Source of the DNA: Harmothoe impar
Taxonomy: Eukaryota; Annelida; Polychaeta; Phyllodocida; Polynoidae
Direction of reading: 5' to 3'
Length of the DNA: 64,000 bases
Assembly: GCA_947462335.1 (NCBI GenBank)
Contig: OX381717.1
Span: 15,863,166-15,927,165 of the forward strand
A model generated the notes under the pieces. That model was not told where the DNA came from and made no database searches. It saw nothing but the letters and a program-made list of their open reading frames with translations. The stretch's first letter is position 1. Every line of letters begins with the position of its first letter. A program made the position numbers and the translations under genes. Positions 11,218-20,229 of the stretch are shown in pieces.

Positions 11218-11707
11218 ACATATACATTGACATTCTTCCTTGTGAAGAAATGGGCTTTAGAGCAGGTGGTACTTCTAGATCTGGAATATATGGACAAAAA
11301 AGTGTCCACTGGGATACCGTGTAAGTATAGTCATGTAATTTCATTGGAAGGAGGAAAATGTGAGGAAATGCGGTATTTTGGTTTCATTCTGATATACATA
11401 TATCTAGAACATGTATGGGTTTATAGCTGTTTTTTTATATAGATTAATCAAAAACATAATATACTATATGGTTTTCCCTTTAAAAAGAGTAAAATTTGTT
11501 CCCTGGCTTACAGTAAGGAAAGTCTGAGCCTACATATTTCTAGAGCTACCGGCCCACATCTGAGAAAGTTAGTGTCTACCCCTAGATAGATCCCTAAAAG
11601 AAGGGCCTTGAATCATATCAATCTGAGGAGAGGTCCTTGACATGGCCATGCAACCTCTCATACTCTGATCCTCAAAGCTATAATTACCTAGTCATCTAAC
11701 ATTTTAA

Positions 11708-12177
11708 TGGTATGGTCATTATTTAACAATGGGCGGGGGGGCGGCATTTCTGCCCTGGTGGGTCGACATTGACATCCCCCCCCTCAGGCAGGCTGAAATT
11801 GACTGCAGCTGACCCCTTTGACCTATACCGTAAATTCTCGTGTAGAAGCCGCTGCTGGTCAGATCGGCGGTGAGGCTTATACGATAGGCCCAGAGTCTGG
11901 GTGTGATTAACACACAACTATGATACAGTACTAAAGTTATCATAATCAGATCGCTGGTGCGGCTTATAGAATTGACCCAAAGTCGGGCTGCTTATATGAG
12001 AGTTAGGCTTATACGCAAGAATTTACGGTACTACCCGTGGAATTTTTTTGGTCCCCCCCTCAAGTGAGGTCCAATTTTTTGGTTTCCCCTTCAAGGGATC
12101 CAAATCTTTTTGTTTCTTCCTCCTCAAAAGATCCACCACACCCCCCTCCCCTTGTCAAAAAAGATAAGACCTCTCCC
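11708..12177. mobile_element. GGGAGTGGTCATT-type miniature element with a nested TACCGTAA element, TAA target duplication
   Basis: TAA at 11705-11707 and TAA at 12178-12180 flank inverted ends TGGTATGGTCATTATTTAAC and AAGATAAGACCTCTCCC. The interior of G/C runs (ggggggg...ccacccccc) matches the copy at 18919. At 11825-12030 a second element with its own inverted ends is inserted. Confidence 0.7.
11825..12030. mobile_element. TACCGTAAATTCT element nested in another repeat
   Basis: The left end TACCGTAAATTCTCG is matched by the right end AGAATTTACGGTA. The inside is made of reiterated gcttata / cggtgaggcttatac blocks. Diverged relatives, recognisable by (c)ttatatgcaag...tttacggta, occur at about 1021-1130, 7143-7337, 12650-12860, 28878-29075 and 62235-62430. 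Confidence 0.75.
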
Positions 12178-12180
12178 TAA

Positions 12181-13949
12181 AGGCTGATTCAATGCTACCA
12201 GAATGATGTAGATAATAGATTTAGTATTATGAGATAGTGTGAGTGGAACAGTACATTCCAAGTCCTTCATCACATGGATATCAGTGTATTTTATCCTTCA
12301 CCTTATAGGCCTAACATATTGCAATGATAAGTGACTCTAATTAAGGTATGTTATGGAATATTTTATTATAAGCATTAATAGATAACAATGCACTCAAGCA
12401 AGACACAAGACACTGGTTTGTGAAAAATTGGTACTAAACCGCTTAATTTTATTACTGTTTTGCAACATACAGTAATTTTTCTGTAGTCATTGAATAAATA
12501 CGAATGATTCTTGAATAAATATGAACGATTCTTGAGTAAATATTTTCATATCACAAATATCATGTATTTTCAATATAACAATTGTGAATCACAGATTAAA
12601 TGCCACAAACCACAATCCACTGTAGGGACATTGGTTGAGACATGGGTTCCATACTAACACGGATCTTGGGTATAAGCCTAACTTGGGTATTGGCGGCACC
12701 CCTAACTTTTGAAATATCATATGAGCTGCATGGAGGGGGGGGGGGTTGAGAGTCCTTAATTGTGGCCAAGCTAGACCCCAAATTTGTCTGGATATAAGCC
12801 ATACTGACGATTTGACTTACATACTAGTTAACCGCAGTCGTATACGCAGTGTTTAACGGTAGTCAATTTGTCATGACAGATCTCTCTACACCCACACCCC
12901 AGGGAGTACTAGCATACATTTTTATTATGCTCCCATAGCTAGGCTTTACTACACATTAAAAGACAGGATAGTAATGTTAAGGATAGGGAATTGTTGCTTG
13001 GCTAATCAATGAGTGAAGAGTCAATTTGAATAATATACACCCTAGTAGTCCCGATACCAGTCCATATTGGTTTTGGTGCTTTTGAAATCGATTCATATAT
13101 CACAAGTTCAATTTTAAAAATCGTGTATTCGCATTGTGGCATGGTATCAGGGTGGAATACACCGCACATTTTCTAGGTATTAGTCACCATGTGTTATCAG
13201 ACATTACATTCAAGTGGAAGAAGATCCTGGAGAAGGAATTTAAATATATCCATATAGCAGCAGTAACATCAAAGACTAGATATAGCAACAAGTTGATAAA
13301 CTCATTATGAATCATCACTCAGAACACCTATTATAAACAGGCTACACATATTAATGGGTTCATGTCTGATATATGCACACTGATATTGGCTTTGATATTC
13401 ATCAGTACATCTTTGGAATCCTTACAAAATGCTACTTAATGAACTAAATCAACTTTAGTCAGATACTAGATGGCACTTAAACACACAGTCAAGTACAGAA
13501 CATGGTATGAATGAGCTTCAACAGGCATTTTTCCTTTAACCTAACTAAAAGGTAAGCATAATATGTAAACATACACATATTGCTGAGAACAGATTCGTTT
13601 ACTAAGATCTCCCTGTATACTGGGTTCGTAGCTTATTTCACCCTGTATATATTATCTCTATATTCACGGAAATATAAGAGCAGCGAATTCATAAAACCGC
13701 AAATAAAGTCTTATAAACAACCCATCAGCTTGTCTGCCCTTGCGTGTCAGCGAATTCAAGTATCAGTGATATTATTACTTTTCCTAGCTCCACGAAAATG
13801 TTTACCCGTGAATATAACTACATTCACAGTGTGTATATGTGACAGCGGTGTCCTATACAGACTAAGAAACAGCCGGAGTCCGAAACTGTATTTTCTAGGA
13901 TTAATAAGTAACATATTAGTAGTGAGAGCAAAGCTTTCGATGATAACCA
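12181..13949. other. Non-coding stretch, presumed 3' flank of the mucin-like gene
   Basis: Mostly AT-rich unique sequence with a TACCGTAA-type relic at 12600-12860. A 156-codon open frame on the + strand (13580-14050) lies partly opposite the tail exon and has no recognisable family; I treat it as chance. The minus-strand 3' UTR of the mucin-like gene, if the tail exon is used, should fall here. Confidence 0.35.
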
Positions 13950-14019
13950 CTAATCATTCTGCCATGTGTAGAATGGACTCCTTGGAAGTTGCTGTAAGCG
14001 AGGTTGAAACAGACGAGGA

Positions 14020-14214
14020 TCAAACAGATGGTTGGGTCTGTAAAGAGTGACTGCTCTGCTGATTGGGGGCTGGACCAGTGCTGGAATCGGCATATGCATG
14101 CGGCGGATATTCATTGGTACCGGGGCTTGAGTAGGGATGCACACCCGGCGAATACGCAATGGTATCAATAGCACTTGTGGTCTGTAGTGGACCACTTGCT
14201 TGAACATCGGTCTC
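14020..14214 (-). CDS. Candidate cytoplasmic-tail exon of the mucin-like membrane protein
   Basis: A strong acceptor (TTTTATTCTGCCTTTAG|GAG) is followed by an open frame of 64 codons with the look of a flexible cytosolic tail: ETDVQASGPLQTTS, then IAYSPGVHPYSSPG, then NEYPPHAYADSS and a Gln/Ser-rich end, stop TGA at 14020-14022. The problem is phase. The upstream transmembrane exon has a strong donor in phase 2, which read into this exon gives a different frame (RPMFKQ..., open to a stop at 13950). The ETDVQ frame needs phase 0, meaning an unseen small exon or another donor. The transmembrane exon can also simply stop at its own TAA. Confidence 0.45.
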   Translation of the reverse strand, partial: ETDVQASGPLQTTSAIDTIAYSPGVHPYSSPGTNEYPPHAYADSSTGPAPNQQSSHSLQTQPSV

Positions 14215-14269
14215 CTAAAGGCAGAATAAAAGTATACATTGAAAAGTGAGAATAATGAGGGAGCCAACT

Positions 14270-14392
14270 TGCCAAAGGGGGGGACCAAACAAATTCAGAA
14301 CCCTCCGGTGGGGGGACCAAAATAATTTTGACCCGCTTGTGCCAAGATCCACCAACCCCCCCCCCCCTGTTGTTTAAAAATGACCACCCCCA
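14270..14392. mobile_element. Fragment of a GGGAGTGGTCATT-type element
   Basis: Has the aaagggggggaccaaa...gatccaccaacccccc interior and the right end TGTTTAAAAATGACCACCCCC of the family. The left terminus is missing or degenerate. Confidence 0.55.
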
Positions 14393-14582
14393 ATTTAGGT
14401 GAAATACTAAGTATAAGCAGATAATAGATGCATTGCAGTATGGTCATTCAAGTTAACCTATTAAGTATGGCATCATTTTTTGTGATGTTTCCACCTTAGA
14501 CTCAACTTTATAATGAGCGATGGAAATGATAAAATCATACAACAGTAGTTTCTGAATAAGGTTGTATTAAAATAGTCCTTAC

Positions 14583-14963
14583 CGCTTGCATTCTTTACTT
14601 GCACATGTGACAAAGACGACCAGTAATACAACAAAGAGGACTGCCACCATCAAACCCCCGCCGATTGCTCTAAGGTTGTTACGTTCACTGTTAACCATTG
14701 GTATGCTTGTTGTCTTAGGTGTGGTCAAACTTGTTGTTGTCCGGTCGAGATCGAGCAGGATCTGGACTGTACCATTGACGGGGTCAGTTGTTATTTCATC
14801 CAATAAGTCCACATCACAGCATGCCACTATGACTCCATCTTCACAACATGTTTCAACAGTTCGAGTCAGGTTGTCAAAGTTTGCCAGCAGCACATCGCGT
14901 ATCACCTCTGGCAATGTTTGCACAGAAGTGTTTGCAGCCGGAGGTTCCTCACAAAGAAACTGA
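14583..14963 (-). CDS. Mucin-like membrane protein: juxtamembrane domain and transmembrane exon
   Basis: Acceptor ACATAGAG|T-CAG-TTT, phase 2 entry, matching the AA left by the exon at 16910. It encodes a Cys-containing ectodomain (FLCEEPPAANTS, then LPEVIRDVLLANFDNLTR, then ETCCEDGVIVACCDVDLL). A Thr/Ser stretch, RTTTSLTTPKTTS, comes next, then one transmembrane helix (about 20 residues, LMVAVLFVVLLVVFV core) and a basic stop-transfer end CASKECKR. Sequons NLT and NGT are present. After AAG-CG there is a good donor (GTAAGG); if unspliced, the frame ends at once with TAA (14579-14581). The layout is a type I membrane anchor. The Cys-rich region with the two preceding small exons might be a diverged SEA-like module, but I do not recognise it with confidence. 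Confidence 0.75.
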
Positions 14964-16291
14964 CTCTATGTAAAGTAGATTAAACTGTGTATACATAATA
15001 TTGAACGATTTTAAGACAACTACCTTTGTGGTATGAATTTCAAGAAATATCTCTTAATCATCTATTTCTTGTGATATGCAATTAGTATATTTCAATTTAT
15101 TTTGAATCCAAGCTGTATTTACTCAACTTAGGGTCTGTTACCTAGGGTGGACCACATGCCATGAGATGTCCACCTCATTTTGTATTTCATACATATTTAG
15201 GCCACTCAAATAAAAACCAGTTCTTTCTCATCACCAAGCCGTGAAAAAGATGATGAGTGCGTTTTTTTAAGATTGTTTTTTTTTTTTACTTGTGGCAAAA
15301 AACATATGGAAATGTGGACTTTTTGCGATCAATTTTCACATTTTAGTAATTCAGAATTCATAGATCAGTAAAAGTTGTAATAATGCAAGTTATTCTTAGC
15401 TGACTGCATTACTGACAGCATAATCTTTAATTTGACACCAAATTTGCCAATATTCTTTCAAATTTTAACATATCTTTCATCAAATAATTATGTAAAAGAA
15501 AAGGAAGATCTTTCTCCAAATCATGATTTTTATGATGCGAACGGTCATGAGAAACAATTTCTTTTTTTTTGAGTTGTCTTAGCCCTCTTAGTCTGTAAAT
15601 AACAGTCTAAGATCTTTGATCAGATCTATTTTCTGAAGAAATCTTGGCCGGATGTTGAAGCTACGGTATTATTGATATAATGCCATAATATTATGCATGT
15701 ATAGAACTGCCTCTTACAAAAGCAGGCAAATATTTAAGGTTGCTGGATTATGTAAAACCTAATAAACGACAAATAGAGAGCTAATCTAGCATTACCATTT
15801 GTGACCCGTTTTAACAAAATGGGTTGGAAGTTGCAATTTTAAGAGCTTAGATATGGCCTCTTTAAGTAGTATAGGGTGAAAAAAATATTATTTTTGAAAA
15901 ATGAGTTTTTGACATTTTTCTAAATTGTGCATAGTTAAATTTTGGTTACTAAGTTACAAACCCGATTTGAACCCCCATTTTTCCCAAAATGATCTCCATA
16001 GGATTTATAATTGTATTGTATAGTATAGTTGATATCTAATTTAAATATTAATTATCTCAATTTAATCAATTTCCATTAAATTTAACAAAAAACGTTAAAG
16101 GTATAATATCACCTAAGAGTGAATATTGGCTAATATACTACTTGTCATATATCAAATGAAAGCCCTTGATGAGCTGTACGCGAATCTGACAATATCTCAA
16201 CTTTTTATATATGCGCCTTCCGAATCATTTCATTAAAACGGGTCACATGTACAAATTCAGGTAAGTATAAGAACATGTGTAGCCCCCTTTA

Positions 16292-16392
16292 GGGAGTGGT
16301 CATTTCTTAACAACAGGAAGAGGTCAGTGGATTTTTCCTTGAGCGGGTCCCACTGTGAAAGGGGTCCCTGTTGTTAAAAAATGACCAGTCCC
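16292..16392. mobile_element. Short GGGAGTGGTCATTTCTT element with TTA duplication
   Basis: A 101 bp copy: TTA, GGGAGTGGTCATTTCTTAAC ... GTTAAAAAATGACCAGTCCC, TTA. It is the smallest and cleanest example of this family in the window and lies in an intron of the mucin-like gene. Confidence 0.85.
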
Positions 16393-16909
16393 TTAGTTGA
16401 ATCTATCCCAAGGCATTCATGAATCCTGACCAATTATTACGAAACCAGATATACAAACCACATAGGTTGATGCATCATTGTTTTGTTGTTCACATTCACT
16501 GGATACAAGAATAAACCACAAATAATTTAATAAGACCTTCATTCTGATTTACATGTATTAACGATTGCCTTTGAACATTGCTATAATCAAACTATTACAT
16601 ATTTTATATTCATCCATGTGTGCATTATGAATCTATTACACATAGTATGACACATGGGTGATTTTCAGTATCTTATCCCAATACAGGCTTATGAACAAAC
16701 AGTTTTTGAGATAACCAACAATCAAGACCTGTTCAACAAATTTCTCTACCACTGAACTTATAATTTCACTGATGTGATTCCACGAAATAAATATTTTAAT
16801 TGTACTTGACAGTGTCCAGTTTTGTGTGATTTTTCTACCTTAAGTTTTTGAGATACTTTTTAGTCAGAGGGTAAATTTGCATGAATCCAATGACAAGTAT
16901 TTGACTTAC

Positions 16910-16962
16910 TTGGTACACAGGTCTTCACAAGTGGTGTCAAATAGGTCTTCAATGTAACTCTC
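16910..16962 (-). CDS. Mucin-like membrane protein: small juxtamembrane exon
   Basis: A 53-nt exon between acceptor TGATTCTGTGTTTTAG|GAG and donor ACCAA|GTAAGT. It encodes ESYIEDLFDTTCEDLCT plus two bases; entry phase 0, exit phase 2, fitting the exons on both sides. The joined sequence ...YSFLESYIEDLF.../...CTNQFLCEE reads smoothly as one acidic, amphipathic, Cys-containing segment before the membrane. Confidence 0.7.
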
Positions 16963-17087
16963 CTAAAACACAGAATCAGCTGTTATCATGCTGGTAGATG
17001 AGGGTATTATTTATTTGTAGGAATATATTTGTATATGCAATTAAACAAAAAAGGGTATAATCGTGATTTTAGTTGTCACCAGATTCA

Positions 17088-18217
17088 AGTACTCAGTCTT
17101 TGCGAAAACATGCGAGACAGTGGAAATGTCCTCCTAAAATGCCACCGGTCCTGCAGATTGACAAGTGTAGTAGGATCGAATGTCCAGTTCCATGTTGAGG
17201 TTTTTTGAACTAAAACAATTCAGTTGGGCTTCTAAAGCTGAAATATGTGTGTCATATACTGGACTAGCGCATCCTGGTACTTCAGGTAGTCGGGGGCTAG
17301 ACCCCATCTTCTTATCAGACTAATCCCTCACACCTAGAACAAAGGGGCTGATAAGAAATTCACCCATGATGCACTGCTCTGGAGTCGGGGGCCTAACCAC
17401 AATGCATATTGCTCTGAGCCAAGATGGCGGCCTCCATAGCCTAACAAGATTAACAAGAATTGCGGTTGTTGCCCCGTAAAAAAATGCCTCAGGAATTTTT
17501 ATACGTGGCAACTTGCATTAGAAGGAACATGATGTCTACATGGTTGGTGTGTTTGAAGGGGACCCATTCAAGACACCAAATAAGCAGAGGGGGGGAGGGG
17601 TTATCAGGGGGAAGGATGACATTAATTCAAATATGGCAGTTCCTATGAATTCCTTGGGTCCATGTTAGGTGGGTACGGAAATGTGTGTTGCTAGGCAGAT
17701 AAACAATTAGAATAGCCGTTGCTAGGCAACCAGCTGTATTAACAATAAAACCAATAGAACCATTGGATTCCTTGGGTCCATATAAGGGGGGGGGGGTAGG
17801 TATGATTATAATCAACCTCAGGACCCTGGAAATGTGTGTTGCTAGGCAGTTATACAATTAGAATATCTGTTGCGAGGCAACCAGCTGTATTTGCAACAAA
17901 CCAATAGAACCATTGAATTCCTTCGGTCAATGTTAGGGGGGGTAGGTATAATTATACTCAACCTCAGGAACTATCAAAGGTTGATTTGAATTATTATTAT
18001 CACATAGCATAAATTTGTGTTGTGACTCCTTAATCCAAGATGGCGGCGCAATCCAAGATGGCGGCACCCATTCTGATTACTGGTAACTTCGCCACCACTT
18101 CGGCATAAAAAATAGAAATAAATTTTAATGGAAAAAACTATCTTATACTTAAAATGCAGAAATCATTAGATATGTCATCTGGTGGGATGAAAAGGTTTTT
18201 CGCAAAGACTGAGTACT
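17088..18217. mobile_element. 1.13 kb element with 21 bp terminal inverted repeats
   Basis: The left end AGTACTCAGTCTTTGCG (continuing AAAA) and the right end CGCAAAGACTGAGTACT are perfect inverse copies. No open frame of a transposase is visible. Inside, 17646-17990 carries about 2.5 units of a 120-135 bp tandem repeat (attccttgggtccat ... gttgctaggcaaccagctg). CCAAGATGGCGGC motifs occur twice near 18045. Target duplication not clear. It sits in an intron of the mucin-like gene. Confidence 0.75.
17646..17990. repeat. Tandem repeat of about 125 bp, 2.5 units
   Basis: Units start at attccttgggtccatg (about 17648), attccttgggtccata (about 17767) and attccttcggtcaatg (about 17917). Each holds GTGTTGCTAGGCAG and GGCAACCAGCTGTATT. 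The sequence is diverged, so this is an old duplication inside the larger element. Confidence 0.7.
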
Positions 18218-18918
18218 AAGGTAACGAGGTAGGTCACATTGATACAAATAAATAGATAGTTAACCCAACTGCATGAAAGCCCCATTTATCTTGCATACGC
18301 CACATGGCAAGATAATGTCCAAATGTGATTTGTATCTCATGATGAATGATTAACATATATACAAACACATATGATTTATTTAAACACGAGACTGATGTGA
18401 AGTAGATTGATTATACTGATTGAAATAAATCTACTCAACTTCTATTATGAACTTTTAATGATGAACTACTAATTAATTGCCTGTTGATTTGGATTAGGGA
18501 CTTCCAGCATTCTCTTTAAAATTACATTCGATCATTGTAAAATTTACATTCTAAAACAAATTGATTATGTGATAAAATTACAAAACGTATAAATCATAAA
18601 AACACAGCAAAAAGAAAAGAAATTCCGACACAGCATCAAAATAATTTTTCTAGAGTTCATTATATGGCAGAACATCTGTCCTCTGTTCAGAGATAAAACT
18701 AAGTCTAGCCTCATATAGATTCTACATGCAATTAGATCAGTTCATAAACCAGTCTCCTCAGCAGCAGAATGCATAGGCCCATAACAATGTCATAAGAATT
18801 GCTTGAATATTGGCAGCTGGATTAGAGACGCACCATGCACCCTTCTCCGATGCAGTCCTTCAACTCAAGAATTCTTTTTATTAGGCTGTCAGCACATGTT
18901 TGGCCTTATTGGAACTAA

Positions 18919-19243
18919 GGGAGTGGTCATTTTTTAACAGGGGGGGGGGGGTTGGTGGATTTGGGGGGGGGACCAAAAAAATTTGGACCCCTTGAAGGGG
19001 GGGACCAAAAAAATTTGGACCCCTCTTGAAGGGGGGACCAAAAAAATTGCACCCCTTTTTAGCGAAAAAGGCAGCGTGTTACTATTGCTCAAAGGGGTTG
19101 GCCGCGCTCAATTTCAACTTGCCTGAGGGGGGGACCAAAAAAAATTTGACTCCTTCAGTGGGGGGGGGGGACCGAAAAAATGTTGACCCGCTCGCCAGAA
19201 AATCCACCAACCCCCCCCCTGTTGTTAAAAATTGACAACTCCC
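18919..19243. mobile_element. GGGAGTGGTCATTTTTTAAC miniature element with TAA duplication
   Basis: TAA at 18916-18918, left end GGGAGTGGTCATTTTTTAAC, right end GTTGTTAAAAATTGACAACT then CCC, TAA at 19244-19246. The interior reiterates gggggaccaaaaaaatttggacccctt, partly as direct repeats and partly inverted. Inserted in an intron of the mucin-like gene. Confidence 0.82.
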
Positions 19244-19574
19244 TAAAGGCTTTCTCATGCAAACCCCAAATACAAATCGCTAAGGGCAGCACCAATGGAT
19301 ATTATGGTTCCAAGGTTAGCGAGAGACCCTCCACCTTTTTCCAATGCAATCACAACACAAGAAAAAAAAAGATTAATAGGCTGTTAGCACCTTTTTGGCC
19401 TTTATTTGGACTAAAGGCACAACCCCAAAACACAAATCGCTAAGGGCTGGGTCAATGGACACTATGTTTCCAAGGTAAACCCTAAAACATATTTGTATCA
19501 TAGGATATATTTATAAACATCACAAAACAGGATAAAGATGGAACAATGAGTCGCCAGCTATCTTACTCAATTAA

Positions 19575-19797
19575 CCCTTTAGAGACGGCATGATGCATTC
19601 ATGCATCATGCCCTTGGTTGTCATGATGCATGAATGCAACCCTCGTGAGTAATTCGCCAGTGCTGCATTAAAGCATCATGCCGACCCTTTGGGGCTGAGA
19701 CACACCTAAAGGGTCGGCATGATGCACCAATGCAGCACTGGCAAGGCTGAGTTAGTGCATCATGAGGGCAAATTTCTTCTTTTAGCGACATCCGTCC
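19575..19797. mobile_element. TGATGCA-type element next to a coding exon
   Basis: TTAA at 19571-19574, left end CCCTTTAGAGACGGCATG, right end GCGACATCCGTCC, the last bases of the usual terminus missing. It ends 21 bp from the 5' splice site of the 19819-19895 exon. Confidence 0.7.
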
Positions 19798-19818
19798 TAA
19801 CTGAATTGAGGCACTTAC

Positions 19819-19895
19819 CAAAAAACTGTAAAAGGCTGCATAAGACGGCAGTGACTGAGCAGAAGAGACAAAAGCAACAAATATCTGCACCTGAA
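19819..19895 (-). CDS. Mucin-like membrane protein: exon linking mucin stalk to juxtamembrane region
   Basis: A 77-nt exon with acceptor TTCTTGTTTCAG|TT and donor TTTTTTG|GTAAGT. Entry phase 1 matches the exit of the giant repeat exon and exit phase 0 matches the exon at 16910. It encodes VQVQIFVAFVSSAQSLPSYA followed by AFYSFL. The alternating hydrophobic strand, then Leu-rich start of a helix continuing as ESYIEDLF, is reminiscent of the first strand and helix of SEA domains, which often sit between mucin stalk and membrane. That is a faint resemblance only. Confidence 0.65.
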
Positions 19896-20229
19896 CTGAA
19901 ACAAGAATGAAAGGTTCAGGATAATGAAAGCTAAGCTAAATTTAACCTTATCTATTGGACAACAACCATTCACATATTTTTGAGGTGGTTGCCATGGAAA
20001 CCAGCATGAAAGTTAAACGAGGCTATATCCAGTCTGGTCTTCTTTTCGGGGTTTGAACTTTACATTTTGAAAAAGTATTTCGATATATATTAAACAAGTT
20101 TCTCGGATTGAAGATTATTTAGTATGAAGGGAATCCAAGTGAATACTAGAAATAATGTATTAATAATAGTGCAACATGTATCTAGATCGAACCTGTTCAT
20201 AGTATCAAAATATACTTAAACATCACTAC

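Noticed and set aside
13580..14050. 156-codon + strand frame
   Set aside because: Partly antisense to the candidate tail exon, no family resemblance, and no splice partners seen.
14586..14963. 125-codon + strand frame opposite the transmembrane exon
   Set aside because: Antisense of a well-supported exon with matching splice phases; the + strand product has no recognisable feature.
17700..17900. GTTGCTAGGCAAC boxes as RFX (X-box) binding sites
   Set aside because: The left half-site does not match the RFX consensus well, and the boxes are part of a tandem repeat inside a transposon-like element, so regulatory meaning is not supported.
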